The notes under the pieces: model-generated
The model's input: only the letters and a program-made list of their open reading frames with translations
Told to the model about the DNA's origin: nothing
Database searches by the model: none
Assembly (NCBI GenBank): GCA_903882665.1
Contig: CAIRXW010000037.1
Coordinates: 1 to 32,074, forward strand
DNA length: 32,074 nucleotides
Source: an uncultured Chlorobiaceae bacterium
GTDB taxonomy: Bacteria; Bacteroidota; Chlorobiia; Chlorobiales; Chlorobiaceae
Direction of reading: 5' to 3'
Position numbers and translations under genes: made by a program
Shown: positions 1 to 8,428 of the stretch, one piece after another
Position numbering within the stretch: position 1 is the first letter of the stretch
Layout: each line of letters opens with the position of its first letter

Positions 1-2
1 AA

Positions 3-167
3 TTTTTTTGGTTAGCTCCATTCGTGAATAAACCATTTTCTTTTGCAGCAGATAGATCAGAATTCACCTATTTCACTGATTGGACATTTGGCATTGAGCT
101 CTTCCTGCTTTTGCTGGCTCTCTCACTGTTGAATATTAGATTGAGCAGCGATTCAAGAGAGAGCTGA
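3..167 (+). CDS. C-terminal fragment of a membrane protein (5' end outside window)
   Basis: An open frame runs from the left edge to a TGA at 165-167 and gives the last 54 residues of a protein. The fragment has an aromatic-rich stretch (WLAPFVNKPF, TYFTDWTF) followed by a strongly hydrophobic segment (ELFLLLLALSLLN) and a short polar tail, as expected for a final transmembrane helix with a cytoplasmic end. The family cannot be told from so little sequence. It converges on the NRPS-like gene, with 64 bases between the two stop codons. In that gap TCGTTG (204-209) and CAACGA (225-230) could form a weak hairpin. Confidence 0.5.
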   Translation, partial: FFWLAPFVNKPFSFAADRSEFTYFTDWTFGIELFLLLLALSLLNIRLSSDSRES

Positions 168-231
168 GCAGTTTGTTGTGTTAACATAAGAGATGAAATC
201 ACGTCGTTGTATTGTTTTAAATAGCAACGAG

Positions 232-3200
232 CTACTCATTGGCTATATGGTAGTTTACCATCCTGATTACCGTTAATTGTGAACCATAACGAAGAAAAGC
301 ACGTTCTCCCGTATCAATAAAACCCATGGATTCATAGAATCTTAAAGATGACATCTGGCGTTCAGGAATCAGAATTTCCATCCTCTCAGCCCCTTTCGAG
401 CTAGCCCACTCAAACGTCTTTTGAAGAAATAATTCATTTAATCCTTTATAGCTTAAATCTGAATCACTCCACATCCATCTCAGATAAGCAAGAGAGGAAT
501 CCTTTGAATCAATTTTCACTGCTGCATATCCTATGCATTTTTTATCCTCATACGCAAAAATGATCGTATCATTTGGAGAATTAACCATAAAAGCCAACAA
601 CCGTATCCAGTATGAATCCGGTTCACCCTTAATCTGATCAATGGTAGCAACAAATGAATCCGGAGAATCCTTGATTGAGCGCAAAGAAATATCTTTTAAC
701 AGATTACTGTCTTCTGAATTAACAGTCCGAAAAAACACATTATTAAAAACAGGCCTTGATTCCTCAATTTCAAGACTTAAAGCTCTGTCAATTGCATGTC
801 TCAACTTTTTTGCTACTGTTTTCACATATGGCTCTTCGAAAATGCCTACATGATTGCCAAGACAATCAATGATCTCCAGACCACCCAATGAAACATCTCC
901 CCATCCAAATTGAGGATCTATGCAGGAATTAAATTCAATAGCTCTTTCATGACTTCTGAAAAGAGTAATTTTTCCTGAATATGCTTCTGGAACATAATGT
1001 TGTGAAGCCTCTTTGTTTGCGTTCCATGCAGCAAATTCTTTCAGTGCAACGGACATATAACCGGCTCTTCCTGTAAATTTGTAGTAGCGTATCAACGTTC
1101 GCAAATACAAATGGTGTACTTTTTGTTTAAAAACAAGCCATTTATATTTCACTTTTGAAAAAACTTTCTTCGCAAGATAGGATACCCCTTGACTTTGCCA
1201 TTGTTCATGATGCTTAATTAACCTGCTTTTTGCATCCATTTTTTTATATCCGCTTGACAACATGCTGTCCAGAAGCGCTACAAAACGAATATCATCTCCA
1301 TTTAAACGCATCTGCCTTGCCATTTCAAATGCAACAAGACCTCCAACAGAAAATCCAATAAGCAGATACGGCCCTTCAGGATAAATTTCCTTTACCTCTC
1401 GAATATAAAATCGCGCAAGATCTTCAACCCGGTTTCTCACTTGAGGCTGTTTATCAAGCAGATGAATCGAAAGTCCGTAAATCGGTCGTTCCGGCCCAAG
1501 GTATTTAATCAGGGGTCTGCAAAACTTCAGACCCGTGCCAAGAACGTGGATAAAAAATAATGGTGGCAGGAGGTTGTCAGCAACACCCGGCTGAATGCAT
1601 ACCATTGAAGAGATGTTTTTACGCCATGAATCCTCTCTTATCCGGTGGGCAAGCTCTTCAATGGTCAATGCCTGAAAAAGAGCTGATAGAGTAATCTTGC
1701 TTGTGATTTTTTCCTGAATTCGCAAAAGCAGCCTTACGGCTAAAAGAGAGTGGCCACCAAGTAAAAAAAAATCCTCCTTGATCCCTATTGGATGAACGCC
1801 AAGAACTTCCTCCCATATTTCAACAAGCATTTTTTCAATGTGATCCCTTGGAGGTACATAGCTGCTTTTTTTTTCAAATATCCTGTGAGGCGAAGGAAGT
1901 GCATTCCGGTCTGTCTTGCCATTGGAGGTCATTGGTATTTTGTTCAGAAAAACAAAAGCCGACGGAATCATATAAACTGGCAATGTCTGAAGCATAAAAG
2001 ATTGAAGCTCGTCCGTATTGACGCTGAAGGCTTTATTACAGACAACATAAGCCACCAATCTTTTTAAACCAGGCTGATCCTCCCGAAGCATCACAACCGC
2101 TTCACATATATTTGGATGACGTCTCAAAACCGTTTCAATCTCACCAAGTTCAATCCGGTATCCCAGATATTTAATCTGAAAATCTTTTCTTCCTGCAAAA
2201 ACCAGATTGCCATCAGCAAGAGCATAAGCAAGGTCTCCCGAGCGATACATCCGGCACTCTTTATCCTGACAGCATGGATCTGCAACAAAGAGACGTTCAT
2301 TCAGCTCAGGCTGGTTCAGATAACCTCTTGAAACACCAATACCTCCAATGCAAATCTCCCCGATCTCACCTTGAGCAACTTCATCCCCCTCCTCACTGAG
2401 AAGATGGATATGTACATTTTGCAATGGCTTGCCAACAGGTGTATTTTCATACTCTGTGCTTGCAGGATCTACCGTATAAAAAGTTGCGCAAACAGCAGTT
2501 TCGGTAGGGCCGTAGGCGTTGATGATTTTAAGTTGCGGAACTGCGGAGAGAATGTTCAGCATCAGTTTATGGGATATGGACTCAACCCCCGTCACTAAAC
2601 ATCGCAACTCACTTTTATCAGGATTTTTTTCTACCCATTGCTGAAAATCTGAAATCATCATCGGAGGAAGGAAGGCGCTTGTAATATGATTGTCATGCAG
2701 CCAATCCATTAAAGAGGGTGCATCAATACGAACATGATCAGGAACAATGACAAGCGCCGCGCCAGAGAGCAATGAAGAGAAAATTTCGAGAACAGATGCA
2801 TCAAAATTAAGGCTTGCCCACCAACAACAGCGATCCTTTGGGCCAAGGGAATGACGTCCCTGCATGTCATCCAGCAGATTTATAACCCCCTTGTGATGAC
2901 AACAGACACCTTTGGGTTTTCCCGTCGTCCCCGAAGTATAGATCACATATGCCGGGTCACCTGAACCAGATGCTGGAAATGGACAGAATGACATTGAAGT
3001 AGAGGGTTGGCCTTGATCTCCGTCCATGAACACCAAAGATGATGAACAAAAAGAGAGCCTCTCCTGAAAGAGATGCTGAGTCAGAATGACTGACAGAAAG
3101 GCATCATCAATGATATATTTAAGTCGTTCAACTGGATATTCCGGGTCAAGAGGGACATAGGCACAACCAGCTTTAAGAATCCCGAGAATAGCGATGATTA

Positions 3201-3462
3201 CCTGTGAAGATCGCTTCAAAAAAACGCCGATAAACGACCCTGGCTTGACTCCCGTATTCAACAGGGAGCGAGCAACATTATTTGCTTTACCATCCAGTTC
3301 CCTGTAGGTCAGCTTGTATTCCCCTCGAATAACGGCAATATTTTCCGGACCTGAAGCCACCCGTGCCTCAAATAGTTCATGAAGGCATTTGGTTATATCA
3401 TAATACTTGAGAGGCGTACATATACCATGACTGATACAACAGGAAGAAACTATTGGTTTCAT
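232..3462 (-). CDS. NRPS-like protein: adenylation, carrier, thioesterase and C-terminal GNAT domain
   Basis: A 1076-residue single-module nonribosomal peptide synthetase-like enzyme that should activate an amino acid as adenylate, load it on a carrier and release it. Domains in order: adenylation at about 20-520 with core motifs YTSGTTGKPKG, NAYGPTET, GYRIELGEIE and NGKTDRNALP; carrier domain with the phosphopantetheine site LGGHSLL, serine near 572; type I thioesterase with GFSVGG (serine near 705), a following Asp in ALLDS and His in GNHVGIF; GNAT acetyltransferase from about 950 to the end (GYAAVKID, RFYESMGF). There is no condensation domain. I chose the ATG at 3462; the frame is also open to a TTG at 3510 and neither has a clear RBS. 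It is divergent from hisF with no biosynthetic neighbours in view, so the product is unknown. Domain calls are firm, function is inference. Confidence 0.9.
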   Translation of the reverse strand: MKPIVSSCCISHGICTPLKYYDITKCLHELFEARVASGPENIAVIRGEYKLTYRELDGKANNVARSLLNTGVKPGSFIGVFLKRSSQVIIAILGILKAGCAYVPLDPEYPVERLKYIIDDAFLSVILTQHLFQERLSFCSSSLVFMDGDQGQPSTSMSFCPFPASGSGDPAYVIYTSGTTGKPKGVCCHHKGVINLLDDMQGRHSLGPKDRCCWWASLNFDASVLEIFSSLLSGAALVIVPDHVRIDAPSLMDWLHDNHITSAFLPPMMISDFQQWVEKNPDKSELRCLVTGVESISHKLMLNILSAVPQLKIINAYGPTETAVCATFYTVDPASTEYENTPVGKPLQNVHIHLLSEEGDEVAQGEIGEICIGGIGVSRGYLNQPELNERLFVADPCCQDKECRMYRSGDLAYALADGNLVFAGRKDFQIKYLGYRIELGEIETVLRRHPNICEAVVMLREDQPGLKRLVAYVVCNKAFSVNTDELQSFMLQTLPVYMIPSAFVFLNKIPMTSNGKTDRNALPSPHRIFEKKSSYVPPRDHIEKMLVEIWEEVLGVHPIGIKEDFFLLGGHSLLAVRLLLRIQEKITSKITLSALFQALTIEELAHRIREDSWRKNISSMVCIQPGVADNLLPPLFFIHVLGTGLKFCRPLIKYLGPERPIYGLSIHLLDKQPQVRNRVEDLARFYIREVKEIYPEGPYLLIGFSVGGLVAFEMARQMRLNGDDIRFVALLDSMLSSGYKKMDAKSRLIKHHEQWQSQGVSYLAKKVFSKVKYKWLVFKQKVHHLYLRTLIRYYKFTGRAGYMSVALKEFAAWNANKEASQHYVPEAYSGKITLFRSHERAIEFNSCIDPQFGWGDVSLGGLEIIDCLGNHVGIFEEPYVKTVAKKLRHAIDRALSLEIEESRPVFNNVFFRTVNSEDSNLLKDISLRSIKDSPDSFVATIDQIKGEPDSYWIRLLAFMVNSPNDTIIFAYEDKKCIGYAAVKIDSKDSSLAYLRWMWSDSDLSYKGLNELFLQKTFEWASSKGAERMEILIPERQMSSLRFYESMGFIDTGERAFLRYGSQLTVIRMVNYHIANE

Positions 3463-3761
3463 AAGCTGTCCATTGAAACTACTTAGAGTATCGCGTTTTC
3501 TTTTCAACAAAAAAAGATCATAGAGAGTTTCCAGCGTATTTCAGATACTTGTCACAATCCCATCCACATTCTGCTCTCCGGCTAACAACCACAAGAGAGC
3601 GGAGCAATTGCCTGCTTCAACTCTTTCTTCTACTGAACACAATGATGAGTTCCGAAAAAGATGCATACATCGCCATCAATGAAAATAATGGTTGTAGAGT
3701 TCGAACTTTATTGATTTCTTGTGTCACGGTTTTCAACAATGCATTTCAGCTCTATACGTCC
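3463..3761. other. Divergent intergenic region between NRPS-like gene and hisF
   Basis: This stretch of about 300 bases must carry the promoters of both flanking genes. The hisF frame stays open back to a TTG at 3549, but that extension has no resemblance to HisF and is probably non-coding. A bulged inverted repeat (3572-3580 with 3600-3606, TGCTCtCCG against CGGAGCA) is the only structure noticed. No clear -10/-35 pair was identified. Confidence 0.4.
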
Positions 3762-4517
3762 ATGTTAGCCAAGCGGATCATACCCTGTCTCGATGTACGT
3801 GACGGCAGGGTGGTAAAAGGAATAAACTTTGAAGGATTGAGAGATGCTGGTTCCATCCTCGAACAGGCACGCTTCTACAACAATGAACTGGCCGATGAGC
3901 TTGTTTTTCTTGATATTTCAGCATCACTTGAGTCGCGCAAAACAACACTTGAAGAGGTTCTGAAAGTCTCCGGAGAGGTATTCATCCCTCTCACTGTCGG
4001 CGGCGGGATCAGTTCGGTTGAGCGGGCCCGGGAGGTCTTTCTGCATGGTGCCGACAAGGTGTCTGTCAATACCGCAGCGGTCAACGACCCCGTCCTGATT
4101 TCGCGGATTGCAGAAAAATACGGATCGCAAGCCGTTGTGGTTGCCATCGATATCAAGAAAAACGGGGATGATTACCTTGTCTACACACATTCCGGGAAAA
4201 ATCCAACCTGCTATGAAGCACTCGAATGGGCACATAAGGTTCAGGAACTTGGTGCCGGTGAAATTCTTCTGACCAGCATGGACCGGGACGGCACCAAAGA
4301 GGGGTATGACAACGATATTCTCAGCAGAGTATCAACGTCCGTGCATATTCCCGTCATCGCATCCGGAGGTGCGGGAAATCTTGAACACCTCTATGACGGA
4401 TTTACAAAAGGCCACGCTGACGCAGCACTTGCGGCCTCGATCTTCCACTTCCGGCAACACTCAATCCTTGAGGCAAAGGAGTACCTGCGAGAGAGAGGAA
4501 TCCCTGTCCGGATCTGA
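3762..4517 (+). CDS. hisF: Imidazole glycerol phosphate synthase cyclase subunit HisF
   Basis: HisF closes the imidazole ring in histidine biosynthesis, using ammonia from HisH to turn PRFAR into imidazole glycerol phosphate and AICAR. The 251-residue product has the normal family length and begins [12 protein letters not shown], placing the catalytic aspartates at D11 and D130 (VVVAIDIKK). Phosphate-binding loops TVGGGISS and IASGGAGN are present. The ATG at 3762 is chosen because it gives the canonical N-terminus; the open frame extends 71 codons further upstream without homology. Its stop lies nine bases from the convergent PPK2 stop. No other his genes are in the window, so the gene is isolated from a his operon here. 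Confidence 0.97.
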   Translation: MLAKRIIPCLDVRDGRVVKGINFEGLRDAGSILEQARFYNNELADELVFLDISASLESRKTTLEEVLKVSGEVFIPLTVGGGISSVERAREVFLHGADKVSVNTAAVNDPVLISRIAEKYGSQAVVVAIDIKKNGDDYLVYTHSGKNPTCYEALEWAHKVQELGAGEILLTSMDRDGTKEGYDNDILSRVSTSVHIPVIASGGAGNLEHLYDGFTKGHADAALAASIFHFRQHSILEAKEYLRERGIPVRI

Positions 4518-4526
4518 CCACGGGTA

Positions 4527-5411
4527 TCAGCCAGCCTCATCCATCAGTTGCTTGCGAATATCAGCCAGCTCCTTATGGCGTTGCGGAGATGCTTCCGGAT
4601 ATGACAAACCGAGAGAGGTGAGTGTATGGAAAATAATGTTTGAAACAATCAGCCTGGCATTCTGTTTGTCGTCAGCAGGAACAACATACCAGGGCGCATG
4701 CTTGTGGCTTGTTGCACTAAGGCAAGCCTCATAGGCGTGCATATATTGCTTCCAGTACTTTCGCTCTTCAACATCCGCCACGCTGAATTTCCAGTTCTTT
4801 GCCGGAGCCTCTATCCGATCCAGAAACCGTTTTCGCTGCTCTTCTTTCGAGAGGTGAAGAAAAAACTTTACAATCCTTGTCCCGTTGCGATGGAGGTGGC
4901 GCTCCATATCTACAATCGATTGATAACGGTGTTCCCAAACTTTGCCACCATTGATCAGCTCATCCGGGATGCCCTGCATGAGCAGTATTTCCGGATGCAC
5001 ACGAACAATAAGTACCTCCTCGTAATAGGAACGGTTGAATATCCCGATATGCCCCCGCGCCGGCAAGCAACTGTTGCTTCTCCAGAGAAAATCATGATCC
5101 AGTTCCTGGGCGGACGGATGCTTGAAACTGAACACCTGGCACCCCTGGGGATTGATGCCCGTCATCACATGGCGGATAACACCGTCTTTGCCGGCAGCAT
5201 CCATCGCCTGAAAAATCAGCAACAGCGCATAGCGGTTATCAGCATAATGCACCTGCTGGAGTTTGCTCAACTGCGCAACATGCTCAGCAAGCAGCTCTTT
5301 ATACTCTTTTTTTGAACGATAGACCGGATCAACAAACGTTGGACGACTGTCGAGATTGACTCGCTCGCCCTCATGGATCCTGAGAGCTTCTTGATCAAAA
5401 TACATAGGCAT
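4527..5411 (-). CDS. Polyphosphate kinase 2 family, polyphosphate:nucleotide phosphotransferase
   Basis: A soluble 294-residue PPK2-family enzyme, expected to transfer phosphate between inorganic polyphosphate and nucleoside mono- or diphosphates. Evidence is the Walker A-type motif [10 protein letters not shown] (about 68-77), the following [12 protein letters not shown] segment and the lid/Walker B region [17 protein letters not shown] (about 124-140). Length fits a single-domain PPK2. The [10 protein letters not shown] and NPQGCQV signatures resemble the subgroup annotated as polyphosphate:nucleotide phosphotransferase; whether it prefers AMP, ADP or GDP cannot be read from sequence alone. 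The start ATG is at 5409-5411, with a second ATG two codons later. It is convergent with hisF and divergent from the DUF4405 gene. Confidence 0.93.
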   Translation of the reverse strand: MPMYFDQEALRIHEGERVNLDSRPTFVDPVYRSKKEYKELLAEHVAQLSKLQQVHYADNRYALLLIFQAMDAAGKDGVIRHVMTGINPQGCQVFSFKHPSAQELDHDFLWRSNSCLPARGHIGIFNRSYYEEVLIVRVHPEILLMQGIPDELINGGKVWEHRYQSIVDMERHLHRNGTRIVKFFLHLSKEEQRKRFLDRIEAPAKNWKFSVADVEERKYWKQYMHAYEACLSATSHKHAPWYVVPADDKQNARLIVSNIIFHTLTSLGLSYPEASPQRHKELADIRKQLMDEAG

Positions 5412-5689
5412 AGTTTTTATAAAGTGGTGTCAAACGAGCTCTGCGACAACAGTGTAACACCTTGCTCAAACACCTGGTAAAATGGTACACACATTGTAAA
5501 TTAACTCATTTCAAAAGCAGTTCGTTCGTCAACATCCAGCGCTTGAGAGGAAAAAACTTTTTTCCCATTACCGATTTTAAGCAAAAATTAAGCTTTCTCT
5601 CAGACTTCTTTAAGAATCTCCCTGCTACATTAGAGGCTGTTAAAAGAACGATCAAACGGACAACGACGCACAAAACCACTACCGACACT

Positions 5690-6238
5690 ATGTCACAAAC
5701 GCTTAAATCCTGGGCCACCCCTCTTGCAGTCGGGGCATTTACGATTTCTGCTGTCACTGGCCTTCTGATTTTTTTTGATCTTGAGCCTGGTATTATAGAG
5801 CCTGTACACAAGTGGCTAAGCTGGCTTCTTGTCGCCGGAGTTATTCTCCACCTGGTTTCGAACTGGAAGCAGTTTACCGGATATTTCTCAAAAAAACCTG
5901 CATTGGGGATCATTGGCGCTGCACTCATCGTCACCATTGCCTCCCTTTTTCCCGTCTTCGGTGAAAAGGAAGAGGGAAAAGAGGGCGGAAAAGAGAGAAC
6001 AGGGAAAGTTGCTGCACAGCTTCTTGAATCATCATCGCTGGAAACCGTTGCTTTGGTTACAAAAACCACGCCGAAGCTCCTTATTGAACAACTTGAAAAA
6101 AACGGTATCATGGTCAACGATCCATCCTTAACCATTCAGCAAATTGCAAGCAGTAACAAGAAAAGCAAAAAAGCGCTTCTTGGAGCCATTTTAGAGCGAA
6201 CAAAGGGTTCCGAAACAAAAGATGGCGATAACGATTAA
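5690..6238 (+). CDS. DUF4405-type three-helix membrane protein, possible heme-binding, with helical C-terminal domain
   Basis: A 182-residue membrane protein. Three hydrophobic helices are visible (about 10-29, 41-60, 72-91). H40 and H54 lie in and next to helix 2 (VHKWLSWLL, ILHLVSNWK), the arrangement seen in DUF4405, a family related to small cytochrome b-like membrane domains, so heme binding is plausible but not shown. A charged linker (about 92-105) leads to a cytoplasmic-looking helical region (106-170) that reads as two loosely similar halves. The ATG at 5690 is chosen because the protein then starts just before helix 1; upstream open frame to a TTG at 5462 is probably leader. It is the first gene of an operon with the response regulator (19-base gap) and kinase, suggesting a role in signal input or as a target. 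The 278 bases upstream, shared with divergent PPK2, hold the promoter. Confidence 0.75.
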   Translation: MSQTLKSWATPLAVGAFTISAVTGLLIFFDLEPGIIEPVHKWLSWLLVAGVILHLVSNWKQFTGYFSKKPALGIIGAALIVTIASLFPVFGEKEEGKEGGKERTGKVAAQLLESSSLETVALVTKTTPKLLIEQLEKNGIMVNDPSLTIQQIASSNKKSKKALLGAILERTKGSETKDGDND

Positions 6239-6257
6239 TAGTGTAAAACCTGCATGT

Positions 6258-6935
6258 ATGAGACTACTTATTATTGAAGATGAGCCGGGAATAGCCGGAT
6301 TCCTCCGCGATGGGCTTGAAGAAGAGTACTTCGCCGTCGATATTGCCTATGACGGCAAAAGCGGGCTTGATATGGCGCTGATCAACGAGTATGACCTGCT
6401 CATTGTTGACTGGATGATCCCTGCCCTGAGTGGTATTGAGGTCTGCCGGCAGGTACGCAAAGCCGGAAGCACGGTTCCAATACTTTTTCTGACAGCCAAA
6501 GATACCCTTGAAGATGTGGTCTTCGGCCTTGATGCAGGAGCCAATGATTACATAAAAAAACCCTTTGAGTTTGAAGAGCTGCTTGCACGCATCCGGGTGC
6601 AACTCAGAAATAAAGCCAGCAATGACGACTCGTTAAGCGCGGGAAGCCTTACCATCAACCCGGTAACCCATCAGGTATTCTGTGGTTCAAATGAAATCAC
6701 CCTCACCCCGAAGGAATTTGCCCTGCTTGAATACCTTGTACGCAATAAAGACCGTGTATGTACCAGAAGCCGGATCATTGAGCATGTCTGGGACATCCAT
6801 TTTGATTCCGACACCTCGGTGATTGATGTCTACATTACCTTTCTGCGCAGAAAACTGGAGGCCGCAGGATGTGGAAACATCATTCAAACCATCCGTGGAG
6901 TAGGATATATCGTTCGTGAACCTGGCGTCTCATGA
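6258..6935 (+). CDS. OmpR/PhoB-family response regulator
   Basis: A 225-residue two-component response regulator. The receiver domain has the acidic pocket (IIEDE at 6-9), phospho-acceptor D51 in LLIVDWMIP, conserved Thr/Lys in FLTAKDT, and KKPFEFEELLARI at its end. The winged-helix DNA-binding domain follows (LTPKEFALLEYLVRN, VIDVYITFLRRKLE, IRGVGYIV). The ATG at 6258 gives the standard N-terminus MRLLIIEDE; an in-frame ATG at 6222 would overlap the DUF4405 gene by 17 bases. Its stop overlaps the kinase start (ATGA at 6932-6935), indicating translational coupling and a cognate pair. Targets are unknown; the operon itself is a likely candidate. Confidence 0.95.
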   Translation: MRLLIIEDEPGIAGFLRDGLEEEYFAVDIAYDGKSGLDMALINEYDLLIVDWMIPALSGIEVCRQVRKAGSTVPILFLTAKDTLEDVVFGLDAGANDYIKKPFEFEELLARIRVQLRNKASNDDSLSAGSLTINPVTHQVFCGSNEITLTPKEFALLEYLVRNKDRVCTRSRIIEHVWDIHFDSDTSVIDVYITFLRRKLEAAGCGNIIQTIRGVGYIVREPGVS

Positions 6936-8428
6936 TTATGATGATGAAAAATTCTGTCAAAAAAAGCCACTCTTTCTTTAAAGAATGGTCGGTCATGAGT
7001 TTGCGAAACCGCATAGCTTTCTACTATACCATCACGACAGCAGTTTTAATCGCCCTTGTCTTTGCGATCATCTACTTCACGGTTGAGCGCATTGTTTACA
7101 GGCAATTTGATGAGGAGATAAAAAAAGAAGTTTCAGAAATTCTTTCGGACGCAAATATCTCAACCAACGATTTTAAAGGGTTTGAAAGCTTTCAGAACCG
7201 TGACATTGATGCAGGAGACAATGACAGTGACAATGACAATGATTCGATAAAGAAAAAAAAGGTAAATGTTGATACAGAATTTATACAACTGGTTGACAGT
7301 ACCGGACAGGTAATCAATAAATCATCCAGTCTTTCCTGGTGTGTCCTTGCATTTAATCCAAACCAGGCAGGAGCCGCCTACTTCAACAGCAATTTCGGTG
7401 GTTCAATGGTCCGGCAGGCACAGGTACCTCTTATCACTAACAAGGGGGTAACCCTGGGATACCTTATTGTTGCCGTTCCCCTGAAAAACGCCATGATCGT
7501 CCTGCACGACCTGCATGATATCTTTTTCTTTTCATTTCCGGTCATCATTCTGACGCTGTTTTTGCTGACCCGCCTGATTGCCGGCAAAAGCATACGACCC
7601 ATTGAAAAGGTTATTGCCACGGCCGAAAAAATGACCCAGGCACATCTCGATCAGCGCATTCCACTTCCCTATCATCATGACGAATTGTATCGCCTCTCAG
7701 CAACCTTCAATGCGCTGCTCGACAGGATGCAGGATGCTTTTGAGCGTGAAAAACACTTTACGGCCAACGCTTCACACGAGCTGAAAACACCACTGGCCAT
7801 CGTCAAAGGCACCCTTGAAGTACTGGTTCGCAAGCCGCGCGAGAGAGAGCACTATGAAACGAGGATCCAGTTCTGCCTGAAGGAGTTAAACCGCATGGCA
7901 CGCCTGATCGACCAGTTACTCATGATTGCGCGTCATGAGAGCAACAAGATGCAGCCACATATTGAGACGGTAGAGCTGTCGCAACATCTTGAGAGTATTG
8001 TTGAACGGATGCAATCATCGGCAAGCACAAAAGATATTTCGATCACCATTGATCAGAATGAACACGCCCGAATTGCCGCCGATCCAGGCATGCTTGAGAT
8101 GATCTTCGAAAACATTCTCTCCAATGCCATCAAATATTCACCAACCGGCTCCTCAATAACCGTAGCCGTACAACGCAACGCCAATGCGATTGTCTGTCGC
8201 ATCAGCGATCAGGGAATCGGAATTCCGGCGGAGAAACTGCATGCCATTTTTGAGCGTTTTTACCGTGTCGATGAATCAAGAAACTCAGGGACAGGAGGGT
8301 TTGGCCTGGGACTCTCGATTGTCAAAAAACTTGCCGATCTTCAACACATCAAGGTAGGCGTCACCAGCGAAACCAACAGGGGAACAACCTTTTCGCTCAC
8401 CTTTCCGACCGGGGAGGTTAACTGCTGA
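6932..8428 (+). CDS. Membrane sensor histidine kinase
   Basis: A 498-residue sensor kinase, partner of the preceding regulator. Transmembrane helices at about 30-50 and 196-216 enclose a periplasmic sensor region of roughly 145 residues. Then come a HAMP linker (RPIEKVIATAEKM), HisKA with phospho-acceptor H282 (FTANASHELKTP), and an HATPase domain with N box (ENILSNAIKYSP), G1 (DQGIGIP), F box (FERFYRVD) and G2 (GFGLGLSIV). The sensor region contains an acidic Asp/Asn tract (residues 91-104) directly followed by a lysine run, encoded by near-repeats of GACAAT. Several ATGs cluster at the start; 6932 overlaps the regulator stop. The 3' end overlaps the convergent radical SAM gene by 11 bases. 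The signal is unknown; the adjacent putative cytochrome-like protein makes a redox cue plausible. Confidence 0.95.
   Translation: MIMMMKNSVKKSHSFFKEWSVMSLRNRIAFYYTITTAVLIALVFAIIYFTVERIVYRQFDEEIKKEVSEILSDANISTNDFKGFESFQNRDIDAGDNDSDNDNDSIKKKKVNVDTEFIQLVDSTGQVINKSSSLSWCVLAFNPNQAGAAYFNSNFGGSMVRQAQVPLITNKGVTLGYLIVAVPLKNAMIVLHDLHDIFFFSFPVIILTLFLLTRLIAGKSIRPIEKVIATAEKMTQAHLDQRIPLPYHHDELYRLSATFNALLDRMQDAFEREKHFTANASHELKTPLAIVKGTLEVLVRKPREREHYETRIQFCLKELNRMARLIDQLLMIARHESNKMQPHIETVELSQHLESIVERMQSSASTKDISITIDQNEHARIAADPGMLEMIFENILSNAIKYSPTGSSITVAVQRNANAIVCRISDQGIGIPAEKLHAIFERFYRVDESRNSGTGGFGLGLSIVKKLADLQHIKVGVTSETNRGTTFSLTFPTGEVNC
7217..7242 (+). repeat. In-frame GACAAT-type microsatellite in the kinase sensor domain
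   Basis: Near-perfect hexamer units (gacaat, gacagt, gacaat, gacaat) run in frame and encode alternating Asp-Asn/Ser residues in the periplasmic loop. They fit slippage-driven expansion. Whole-unit changes would keep the reading frame. Confidence 0.6.

Noticed and set aside
3549-3761. Open extension of hisF to an upstream TTG
   Set aside because: The extra 71 residues have no HisF similarity, while the ATG at 3762 gives the canonical N-terminus and D11 position.
5462-5689. Open extension of the DUF4405 gene from a TTG
   Set aside because: The region is Lys/Thr/Arg-rich without fold character, and the ATG at 5690 puts the start just before the first helix.
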